Made by a program: the position numbers and the translations under genes. 64,000 nucleotides of DNA from Warburgia ugandensis. Taxonomy: Eukaryota; Streptophyta; Magnoliopsida; Canellales; Canellaceae. The stretch covers positions 43,980,057 to 44,044,056 of the forward strand of contig CP141137.1 in NCBI GenBank assembly GCA_035236585.1, read 5' to 3'. Under the pieces are notes generated by a model. That model searched no databases, was not told where the DNA came from, and saw nothing but the letters and a program-made list of their open reading frames with translations. The number at the start of each line of letters is the position of its first letter. Position 1 is the first letter of the stretch. Positions 1 through 9,166 of this stretch are shown in pieces.

Positions 1-938
1 AAAGTTAAATATTTCCAACTAGGCCTATATGACATGGCCCCAAAAAATAAATGCTTTTTGATGACCAAAATCCAAGCTGCAAGGTGTGAACTACAAGAGT
101 CGCAAGTTCTCTAAAATTGTATGTGTAATGTGTGCAGTATAAGATGCTCTCGGCGGTTTATTTGTTTTCTCCTTAGAAATGCATACATGGCCGAACTTTA
201 GTTGTTGCGTGCTTGACTTGTGCTACCTAAGGAGGTAGATTCTTCCTCTTTCCCACCAACACATAAACTCATTTCCAGCCCGGTTTTATTCTCTCCCACT
301 GATTGCATGCTAGCTACAACTGTACTAGCTATTAGGATTTCCTGTCTGGCCATCATCTCTTGGTAAATGATATCCTCTTCATCATCAACTGTCTTATATT
401 GATTGGCTCATATAGACAGAAACAAGACTTTCGTAAATTTTATTATTTTTTATCAAAATAGAAATATTTAAAGTAGTTGCTGATGGAGCCAGGTCAAAGC
501 TACAAAGGCGTATACCTATTAAAAATAAAATAATAATAGTAATAATTTCTCATAAAACACAATTTGCCAAGAAAGACATACCGGCGGATGGTGAAAAGAG
601 ATAGTAAGTGTTTTCTTCTTCCACCGAGTTTCACTTGGAGAAAAAATGAACAAAGCCAGAGCGCCAACTGGATCGAAAGAAGAAGAAAAACTGGGTCTTG
701 AGAACGTTATCTCTTATTTTTTGTGGGTCTTTACTAAATTTTGATGTATTTCGTCCTCTTTCCCAGAATATTGAAAAGGCTGAAACAATATTCTCGAGCC
801 CAGGCAGACAGAGCAAGACCCTTGTCTGATAATGGCGATGAGTTTGTGTCAACCTGCAAGAAACAAAGACTGGATATTGCGGAAACGGAATTTGCGTGTT
901 GGATATTATCTTGAGTTTCTGATGTAAGGAGGGGAAAG
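1..938. other. Unassigned non-coding stretch
   Basis: I recognise no gene here. The open frames on the minus strand around 631-1080 read partly through the RTE tail at 939-1003 in antisense and show no conserved domain. The sequence is moderately AT-rich with no long repeat. It could hold untranslated or intronic sequence of a gene extending left of the window, but nothing in it proves that. Confidence 0.4.
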
Positions 939-1003
939 TGAGGACGGAGGAACAAGATTCGGGTAGCCGACCCCTATCGGGGGAAAGGCTTTGATGACGA
1001 TGA
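939..1003 (+). mobile_element. 3' tail of a truncated RTE LINE
   Basis: This 65-bp stretch aligns with the 3' end of the full RTE element at 12210-12275. Both carry a GGAGGAAYAAGATT block, then GCCGACCCCTA, a G-rich spacer, AAGG, and TTGATGA followed by GAT/GAC triplets. LINEs are commonly truncated at the 5' end because reverse transcription starts at the 3' end, so a short 3' piece is the expected form of a dead insertion. No target duplication was resolved. Confidence 0.75.
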
Positions 1004-2283
1004 TTTAGTCTTATGGATCTTTTTTCTTCACAATCCAGCCCTCTTCTTCGGGCGAGTGACTTGCCCGATATTTGCAACAACCTATTTCTTTATCTCTAGT
1101 TTAACCCATTACCCATCCTACAATACTCAGAACAGGATCAGCCAAGAAGAATCGATCACTAAGGAGGAGATAAACCCATACAAATGAGTGTCACGGATTA
1201 TTGGCCTAAATTCAAATGATCCGGTGAAATCATACTCCCAATGAGATGTACATAAAAACGAAAAAGAAAAAGAGATGTCTCTGATGTCCTTTGTTAGATT
1301 AACTGATCCGATCAACGGTTCGGAGTGGTTCGGAGGGATGACCACCTTGCTCTGGAAAGAAGATTTTTATCTTTGCGTCTTTTGTCCATGTTAGAGGAAC
1401 TTGGGAGAGAACATGGGCAAGGAATAAATACTTTTAAGCCTCCCACCTAGGGCAAGTAGGAAAAAGTGGTCAAAGATAGTTGTTTTACCCTTTGGCCTTA
1501 GAAATTTTTTCTGCAAGTAAATTCATTCGTGCTAATATCAACACCCTTTTTGTGTGCTATTTTATGCTTGCTACTTATAACTGGAACTACTTCCTGACTT
1601 TAGTTGTTTGTGATCCACACTGGTGAAAGATATGACACCTTGATCCTGACCTCCTAACTCTTGACTTTCATTTCCACACTTGATTAGAAGTTAGAACAGT
1701 GCATTTGTGACCCCATATTGGTGGGAGAAATTATTGAGTTCAGGGCTGGATGCCCGTATTTGCACTTGGAAAACACTAGCAGGTAAAGTAGAATCAGCAC
1801 CATTTACCCAGTACAGATCGCTACGGGTTAGGCGTCATCATTGTTGGGCGCTTATAGGTTTGGTTTCACAGGTTTGTCATCAAACACCACACCCCCCCCC
1901 CCCCCACCCATTGCCTTTTGATATTGAATCATCCGTAATACCGAAATTCAAAAGCATACAACATTCAATTGGGTTAGACTTTTGGTGCATGTATCGTCGT
2001 AGCAGGACCAACGAGATAAACATTTTGGACAATTGAACGGACACTGCCTCACCAGTATATTTTTCCAAATGAAAATATGCAACACAGGCACCATAAGAAC
2101 TTGAAATCATATGGTAGTTTGGTTATCCTTCTCCAATAGGCACAGCATTTCATGATGTTCAGACTACATAGTGCAGTCGGTCTTCTCTATAGGAGGCACT
2201 GATCAAATTCATTATTTTTCTTTGGTTTCCTCAAACAACCTGAAACCAGGGGAAAGAATAGATTCTCTAGCAATTTGTTTATT
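1004..2283. other. Unassigned stretch downstream of the PPR gene
   Basis: No gene is recognised. The stretch lies immediately 3' of the PPR gene, so its right part probably contains that gene's 3' untranslated region and polyadenylation signals. A 14-base C homopolymer occupies 1892-1905. Short open frames at 1127-1345, 1707-2036 and 1880-2110 show no known motif and overlap each other on opposite strands. Confidence 0.4.
1892..1905. repeat. C homopolymer, 14 bases
   Basis: A run of 14 consecutive C residues followed by A and CCC. It is a simple repeat that is likely length-variable and prone to sequencing error. Confidence 0.9.
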
Positions 2284-4083
2284 TCACCAGTAATCTTGAC
2301 AGGAACAAGCCCCATCTTTGAAATGATGAAACCTTAATCTATCCCTCACAATGATTTCTCTATCAAAAATCTTGGAAACGAGTTTCGTTGCAGTGTGGCA
2401 ATCAATACAGGCACGAAGGTTCTTCACAATGCGGATGGGCACCGGGGACTTGATATTAATAAGCCCAAATGCAAGAGCCAACTTCTCACTATGGCGACAT
2501 AACGTCTGTTCCTTCTCTTCCTCATCTATATCTAGCAAAACTTCTGATGTGCTCGGTGTATATCCTATCATTCTTAACCGTTTGCTCATCTCATCTAGCT
2601 TTGACCTCAGCCCTTCATATCTTGGGTCTGACTTATCCCCCTTGAAGAACTCATGAACAATACCATCCACCTCAATCACACTGCATCCAGGGCATTTCCT
2701 AATCCCTCTCTCTTTCATCATGTTTCTAACTTCTATAGCATCTGTCCATCTCATTCCCTGCGCATAAATGTTTGATAAAAGCACATAACTCGCATCGTTG
2801 AAAGGGTCTAACTCTATAAGAAGCTTCCCTACAGACTCTCCCATTTCCACATTCTTATGGACACAACAAGCATTAAGCAAAGCACCCCATGATACTATAT
2901 CTGGTTCAATAGGCATGTTTTTTATGAGAGCAAGCGCTTCATCTAATCGTCCCACTCGACCAAGAAGATCTACCATACAGCCATAGTGCTCCACTCTAGG
3001 AATCACTTGATACTCCTTTCTCATACCATCAAAATGTTCAAATGCTTCATCTACTAAACCCCCATGACTACACGCAGTCAAAACAGCAATGAGAGTCACA
3101 GAATCAGGTTTGATACCAGTTCTCAACATTTCATCAAACACATTCAAAGCTTTCCTTGCCATTCCATTCATGGCTAAGCCAGAAATCAAAGCTGTCCATG
3201 ATAAGACATTCCTTCCTCTCATCTCATAGAAAACGTTAAACGCTTCATCAACAATCCCACACTTACAATACATGTTTATCAAAGCCGTGCCTATACTAAC
3301 GCTCAAAGCGACCCCGTTCCTTGCAATATATGCATGTATCCATCTCCCTTGTTCTAGAGCACCCAAATGAGCTGAGGCACAAAGTACGGTTACCAAAATC
3401 GATTCGTTCAATTGCACACCTTCATTTTGAAATTCATTGAATAAGTCCAATGCCCGCTTAAACTGACTACATTGAACAAACCCAGATATCATAGAACTCC
3501 AACAAACAACATTCCTCAGCGGAATTCTGTCAAACAACCTTTGTGCATCATCAACTGCCCCGCAAGCACAATAAAGATGAACCAAAGAGCTATAAACATA
3601 AGCATCCCAGCTCGACCCACTTTTCAAAAGATGTCCATGAACGGATTTCCCTGAAGCAAGAGCCAATTGTGCAGAAAATGATTTTAGAACAAATGGGTAT
3701 GTGTATTTGTTGGGTGTAATTCCGCACCGAAGCATTTCAAGGAAGAAACAGATCGAATATTCTGGGTATTGAGACGAAGAGAAAGCTCTTATAATCGTGT
3801 TGAATGTGAAAAGTGTTGGTGGGTCCATTGTGCGAAAGATTTTGCACGCGTAATCGAGGTAGCCGTGAGTGGAAATAGCTGAAAATTCGAAGAGAGCGCT
3901 GAGGGCGTAGGAATTGTGAAAAAGGCCGGTGGTATACAGATGGGCATGGGTTTGTTTGAGATGTTTTATGGACTTGCAGTTCTGGAGGAGAGGGAGGAGA
4001 GTCGGGTGGTGAGAGAGGAGGTTGGTGTAGGAAGGTGTGGAGAGCCATGCAGGCTTCGATATGGGGCTGCAGAGGGAACGCAT
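2284..4083 (-). CDS. PPR protein, PLS-E-E+-DYW subclass
   Basis: Single-exon pentatricopeptide repeat protein of about 599 residues from the ATG at 4083-4081. PPR-DYW proteins bind organellar transcripts, one repeat per base, and the DYW domain is the cytidine deaminase that performs C-to-U editing in mitochondria or plastids. The N-terminus (MRSLCSPISKP) is Ser-rich and basic like an organelle transit peptide. Tandem P, L and S repeats follow (for example FNTIIRAF, SSLVHLYCACG, WSSMISGF, TALINMYCKCG, WTALISGLAMNG), then E and E+ motifs. The C-terminal DYW domain has a GYTPSTSEV box, the HSEKLA zinc/active-site motif with its Glu, CIDCH, and HHFKDGACSCQDYW at the very end, so all catalytic and zinc ligands are present. 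No frameshift or stop is seen. The frame stays open upstream to an ATG at 4281, giving 66 extra residues; that segment is acidic in places (KDDWFDD) and unlike a targeting peptide, so I prefer the start at 4083. The editing target is unknown. Confidence 0.93.
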   Translation of the reverse strand: MRSLCSPISKPAWLSTPSYTNLLSHHPTLLPLLQNCKSIKHLKQTHAHLYTTGLFHNSYALSALFEFSAISTHGYLDYACKIFRTMDPPTLFTFNTIIRAFSSSQYPEYSICFFLEMLRCGITPNKYTYPFVLKSFSAQLALASGKSVHGHLLKSGSSWDAYVYSSLVHLYCACGAVDDAQRLFDRIPLRNVVCWSSMISGFVQCSQFKRALDLFNEFQNEGVQLNESILVTVLCASAHLGALEQGRWIHAYIARNGVALSVSIGTALINMYCKCGIVDEAFNVFYEMRGRNVLSWTALISGLAMNGMARKALNVFDEMLRTGIKPDSVTLIAVLTACSHGGLVDEAFEHFDGMRKEYQVIPRVEHYGCMVDLLGRVGRLDEALALIKNMPIEPDIVSWGALLNACCVHKNVEMGESVGKLLIELDPFNDASYVLLSNIYAQGMRWTDAIEVRNMMKERGIRKCPGCSVIEVDGIVHEFFKGDKSDPRYEGLRSKLDEMSKRLRMIGYTPSTSEVLLDIDEEEKEQTLCRHSEKLALAFGLINIKSPVPIRIVKNLRACIDCHTATKLVSKIFDREIIVRDRLRFHHFKDGACSCQDYW

Positions 4084-4539
4084 ATTCAATCGGTTGTTTC
4101 GAATTTCCTTCTTTCCTTTGTGTTCTTTCCAAAAGGATTGTAAGGCGGGGTCGCACGCTTGGTATACGTGGATGCTGGGGTCGTCAAACCAGTCATCTTT
4201 TATACGGTAAAAATGGCAGCCCTTTGCACGAAGCTCCCGCGGATCCGGGATTCCGAGAAGGGCAGACCAAGAAGGGTCCATAATGCATGATCTTATCTTT
4301 CATGAAATATCAAGAGGTTGTTGTTATGCTTTGGACTCGTGACCTCAAGGTCACGCAACAACAACTCTATGTTGCATAAGGCTCCTCTTTTTATCTTCTA
4401 TATAGTAATACCTGAAAATCTTCTCCTCTTGGCAAGTAGATGTCCTAGTCTAAAATTTGAGCACCTATAAATATCTCTTATGTTTTGAAAATTTCTTACA
4501 TTACTCTCTCTATAACTTTCTAGAACTATTTCTTGATTG
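4084..4539. promoter_or_regulatory. PPR gene upstream region with in-frame extension
   Basis: This is the 5' flank of the minus-strand PPR gene. Positions 4084-4281 are open in the PPR frame and could be translated from the ATG at 4281, or be 5' untranslated sequence. An imperfect palindrome around the TGACCTC/AAGGTCA sequence lies near 4340-4352. I see no unmistakable TATA box. Confidence 0.35.
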
Positions 4540-4905
4540 TATCTTCCAACCCTACATATGAGGCATGTGCAAACAGTGATGATCTTGTCTCCTAGAACAA
4601 GTTATATATATATATATATATATATAATTGTATCACTGGTTCTTCTAACGCCTACAACTTTATTCTTAAATTTTTTATCCTCCAATATGCATATGTCATT
4701 TCTATCATTGTCTTTTCCTATGTATTGGAGTTTATATCCATTGATTTCTTTAATTTTAGCCTCTTTTCTCTTGGTTTATTGGACACAAGCTATGTTGACA
4801 CTCCTACATTTTATCATATCTACTTACTTCATACTCTTACATGTTAATCTATTTATATTTATGTACCAATATGAAGCTTATTTTCCTGAGCTAGTTTCTT
4901 TACTT
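4540..4905 (-). mobile_element. RTE LINE fragment, endonuclease region
   Basis: Read on the minus strand, this piece encodes a decayed version of the endonuclease part of the RTE element at 9420-9700. Recognisable matches include KSMK.VDMIK, VNIACVQ.TK, INGYKLQYIGKDN and KVVGVRRTSD, with several stop codons. The series of isoleucine codons in the intact copy has become a (TA)n run at 4603-4625. It begins just upstream of the Athila LTR at 4950 and is a separate, older insertion. Confidence 0.8.
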
Positions 4906-4949
4906 GCCCACATCTAGAACATCTTAGGAATCCTTGACTACTTCCCACT

Positions 4950-7092
4950 TGTTAATTGTTTTATGCAATTGCATGAGCTATTGTGGTATAGCTTATGCAA
5001 GTATGAGTTGATCCCACGGGGACTCAACTTAATAAAAATAGAGTTTAAATAAGATTTAATTAGCCAAAAATTTAAGAAATAATATAAATTAAATAACACT
5101 GAATTGTAAACTCAAATCTATTTAACTAATGAAAATTGCACGAATCCAAGTTCAAAAAGATAGAAAATAAATAATAAATAAAATATACTTTCCTAGCTTT
5201 ATTATGACAAATTTCTTCAAATCGGTGTCATCAAGGTTGATCAGCCTTCATCAATATCTCACTCATAGCTTTGATTAAGGATTCAGTAGTTGAATTGTTC
5301 AGTTTTCTAAAATTTTGATCATCTGGATTAAGTAGAGATTTTGGGTCTTGAATGGCTTAGATCAGATTTTTAAATTTTAGATTAAAGATCAGGATTGATG
5401 GATTAACAAGGAATTGTCCTAAAAACAAGATCTAAGCATTGATTTAAATTCTGATGTGAAAAAGATTAAGAATTAAAGAGATCTTATTGGTTAAAGCTAA
5501 ATCGTCGATTTGGTTAAGCATTAATCAAACATGGTCAGATTATATAATTCTTTGAACTATATGATAATAACACGACTAGAATAAAGAAAACTATGGAAAA
5601 TAATAAGATAGAATAGAGAAAAGACAAAACTGGGATGTAAATAGAATTAGAATTACAATGCATAGGCCAAAATTAGAAATTTTCTTTTTTCTTTTTTTAA
5701 TCGAACAAAGAAGAGAAATAGCCCCAGGAAGAAGATGATGCAGGGGAAAAAGAAAGGAAAAAGAGGAAGTTTTGGGAGAAAACCAACTTGGGTTTTCTTT
5801 GTAATAGTGCGAGGAAGTAATTTAGATGAAAATTTTGTGAGAAATAAGAAAGAATTTAAATGGGAAATACTATGAAAGTTAGGTTAAAAACAAGGGAGAA
5901 AAATAGTTACAGACAGTGGAACGAATTAAGAAGAAGATGGTGATTGTGAAGAAGATAAGGAATCAATGAAAAACAAAATAGGGGTTGATTGTGTACAATG
6001 GAATAACTGGTGAACAGGAGGATAGAAACTAAGAGATAACGAGGATGAAGAAGCAAGGAAGATGGCAGTGAAATAGGGTGAGCCAAATTGTTGGATACAG
6101 GAAATCATGGTGGTGGAAGAGAGATGAACTGGGAATAGTTGAAAAGAAGAAGAGTAACAGGGATAGTGAACAGAGGAGTGGAGAAGATGCTAAGAATGAG
6201 AGAGAAAGAAAATAATATGGGAGAAATGGGGACAGGCTATGGCGAGGGAGGAGCTTCAGGCAAGAAAGAGATGGTTTGGGTTTTTCTTGGAACTGAGTGA
6301 GAGAGATTAAGCTAATAGAAACAGGGAAAGAGAGGAGGGGAGATTGAAGTTAGGTGAGAAAGAGAGTAAGTAATGGAGAGGAAGATGGACCAAATCAGGA
6401 ACTTTTTGGGTTTGGTTGAGAAAGAGAAGGGTGAGAGAGGACGATGGGAGTTAAGGAAGGTTGCTTCGTTCTTCCTTTTGCAGTTTGGGCCTAGGTAGCG
6501 AGAGAGAGACATTATTGGAGCTGGTTGGGTTTTCCTATAGTGGGAAAGTCCCTTTCTTACCTCTATGATCAATCTGGAGATAGAGAGCCGTTCTCCTCCT
6601 TATTTCTTCCTCTTTTTAAAGCTTATAACCTTCTAATTTTGGTCTTCATGATTCAGCCTTTCCCTTTCTTTTTTGATTTCCACTTCAAATGTAGCAATAC
6701 ATTTGTCTCCTCCAATATAATGCTTTCCTCTCTTAAAAGAACACCTTACCTTTATAAATTTGCTTTCTAGTTTGGTTTCCAATTAGGAAATCATCCTATC
6801 TTGCCTTATTTCTCTTTAAGATGACCTAGCACCGTTAATTTTGATCTGAGCCATTCAAGCTGTAATTTGGTTGATCTACAAAAATAAAACTAAATTAAAA
6901 TAGTCTAAACTATACATTAGACATTTAACTAGCTCCAATGATCATCTAAATGTTAAATTTTGCAAGTCAATGGTTGGATGATCAATTCAAGCTACAATTC
7001 ATATTTTATCTATAAATTGCAAAATTGATTGGTTAGATGATCTAATTAAATTTGAATTTTAGGGTATTTTGGCCAAAATAAAACACCTGACA
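4950..7092 (-). mobile_element. Athila-like 3' LTR (copy A)
   Basis: Minus-oriented LTR of a Ty3/gypsy Athila/Tat-type element. Its 3' end (revcomp of 4950-5015) aligns closely with the end of the plus-strand LTR at 42535-44026: GGGATYRACCTGTACTT, CATAAGCTA, CACAATAGC, and an AAAACAATYAACA terminus. The 5' end reads TGTCAGGTG. Both LTRs share an ATTAGATCATCTAA block and a long purine/pyrimidine-biased zone (about 5690-6560, purine-rich on the plus strand). The integrase remnant to the right, in the same orientation, shows that this is the 3' LTR. A 5-bp duplication cannot be checked because the 5' end of the element is missing. Confidence 0.8.
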
Positions 7093-8760
7093 CACCCCCG
7101 ACCAGCATTTTGCTAGTCTTGATAAAAAAATGCAAAAAATAATCTCAATATTTCAAATATTATTTTCAAGTCAACTCCACTTTTTCTTAAAGAATTATCT
7201 TCAATAAATTTATTAACTTTAGCAAATTAATAAAAGTGAATGAAAAATTCAAAACCCTATCCATATGTTAAATACATTCCAATTAAACTTAGATCATAGA
7301 GTGAGTGTGTGAGTGTACAATCTACATATACAATAATTATTATCTTAAGTACACTTCTAATTTTTGAACTCCATTTGAAATATGTTTTGACCTTAATCCT
7401 GACATACACTTAGAAATAGAATTTCTTAGATAAAGGGTACAAATCATGTCTCTCTTTCAAATATATGAGTAGAGTTAATAATTTTTTTTATTTTTTATCT
7501 CACATATATTCATGAAGGAACAGGAGTTAGTAAGGAATTTATTTTTAATCTTGTTAGAAAAGATAAGATGTCATTGCCTTTGAACTTTTAGAAATACTAC
7601 TCTTTAAATCCTATCTTTTCATATCCTCATCAAGACTATATCCCTCTTAGAATCAATAGGTATTCAACTGGGATAAAATGTAGGTTTAGGATAGGGTACA
7701 AAAGAAAGGGTATAAAGGGTATTCAAAATTTCTTCAAAAATAAGTAGAGGTCTTCTAGTAAAGTTGACAAATTTTTTATTTTTTACTTTGTTTGCTTGAA
7801 GTGAATATTTCTTTTTCCCACTTTTTCTCCTTTTTTCAAACTTTTTTAGTACTTTTTTTCTTTCTTTTCAACACTTTTGAATCTCTTTGAAGAATATTTC
7901 TTTTCTTCATATTCACTTTTCTACTTTTATTACAACTAAAAGGTATATCTTCATTCATCTTTAACTTATATTTTGAAGAAAATAGGTAATGGATATATTA
8001 TATTGGTTAACATGGGTAAAGTGATAATTTGGATGACAAAAGAAAAGGCTTATATAAAAGGCTTAAATTGGCTAACTAGTGGTAAAAATACTTTTGGGTA
8101 GGCTTTATATCTTTAGCTTAGCAATAAAGATGACCTAAATCATTTTCTATGTTTCCTATAATTTATTAGATTCAATGAACTTCCAAAAATTTAAAGGTAT
8201 TATTCTAATAACTCAGGTAGATAGCCAAATTTAAAACTTAATGGGATCAAATTTAACTTTAAGCATGCTAAAAAAAATTAGGAACATTTATAACCTCTCA
8301 AAAGAATGAATGAATCCAATACTCACTTAGGTTATAAGTCTCCACTAAATTTCTCTAGGATCTATAAGTTATAACTACTTATGAATCTAGACTATGCATA
8401 TAAAACTGTGTACAAATGTGATATAAGACTTTGCTTTCATGGACTATTTTAGAAAATGAGTAAAATGATGAATTAATCATGTTCAATTCCATTAATAATC
8501 CAATGTTATCTAGACTATACTTCAGAAAAGTCCAATCCTCATCATAGTGTAGGAATTGACCTAAAATTTTTTGAATATTCTTTTCAATTTTTTAAAATTA
8601 ATTTAAAAAAAATAAAAAAAAACAAAATTTTTGTTAGAATTCTATGCCCTTACCTAAAATAAAAATTATCCACAATGTTTAAAAAGTAAGACCTAAAATA
8701 AATATGGGTGATGTAAAAAACAATGAATTAAAAAAATACAAAAGATGGTACAGTGGGATC
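7093..8760 (-). mobile_element. Athila-like 3' non-coding region (copy A)
   Basis: This very AT-rich stretch lies between the integrase end and the 3' LTR. It is collinear with 21738-23340 in copy B over its whole length (for example the ATATGTTTTGA, CTTTTCTACTTT and CATGGGTAAAGTGATAATTTGGATGA region). Athila elements often carry an envelope-like ORF here, but no open frame survives in either copy. Confidence 0.7.
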
Positions 8761-9013
8761 AAATCCACTCAATCCTGATAAATAGGATCATCTAGAGTTG
8801 TGGACTCAACTACTGGATTCTCATATTTTAGGAAAGGTTTTAAATGTTGACCGTTCACTTTAAAAGTATGACCATTCCTAGCATCCTCAATCTTGAGGGT
8901 CCCATATAGAGTTCATTGAGATCTAAGCTTACCTAGAAATAAGTGGAGCTTAGAATTGTAAAACAAATCCTTCTGCTTTAGAGCAAAGGATTTTCTCATT
9001 ATGTTTTTATCAT
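8761..9013 (-). pseudogene. Athila-like integrase C-terminus (copy A, distal part)
   Basis: On the minus strand this encodes the end of the polyprotein downstream of integrase. Recognisable elements are a KLRS-like stretch, an IED-like segment, HTFKVNGQ.LKPFLEY and a terminal acidic segment ending ...DDPIYQD-like before the stop. This is the usual 'VNGQRLKPFLE' tail of Athila polyproteins. The coding sequence is interrupted at 9013 by the RTE LINE and resumes at 12296. Confidence 0.75.
9002..9013. repeat. 12-bp target-site duplication, left copy
   Basis: The 12-mer TGTTTTTATCAT occurs here and again at 12284-12295, exactly flanking the RTE LINE. The uninterrupted paralogue at 23598-23609 has one copy only, with one substitution. 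This is the signature of target-primed LINE insertion. Confidence 0.92.
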
Positions 9014-9035
9014 TAAAATCATTAAAATATGGCCA

Positions 9036-9105
9036 CCCTTGCGTCAGGTAGCTAGCCGGCAAGGGTGAAGCTGAAGATGATTTTAATGAAAATCATCTTC
9101 AGCTT
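9036..9105 (+). promoter_or_regulatory. Two consecutive hairpins in RTE 5' UTR
   Basis: First hairpin: CACCCTTGC (9036-9044) pairs with GCAAGGGTG (9059-9067), nine perfect pairs. Second hairpin: 9068-9084 pairs with 9089-9105, seventeen perfect pairs around the tetraloop AATG. They sit directly upstream of the ORF. Several RTE-type LINEs in animals carry HDV-like self-cleaving ribozymes at this place; here a P1-P4-like arrangement is visible, but I could not find a convincing P2 or a short J4/2 strand. Confidence 0.6.
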
Positions 9106-9166
9106 TTTAAAAACTATGGCAACCCAACATGACATGAATTGAAAACTAAAATTTGCTCAAGCGAGG

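Noticed and set aside
631..1080. 149-codon open frame, minus strand
   Set aside because: It reads through the RTE tail in antisense, has low-complexity Phe and Ser runs and shows no domain.
4330..4390. Possible tRNA-derived SINE head (TCACGAGTCC resembles a B box)
   Set aside because: No A box at the right distance, no tail and no target duplication; it is probably 5' flank of the PPR gene.
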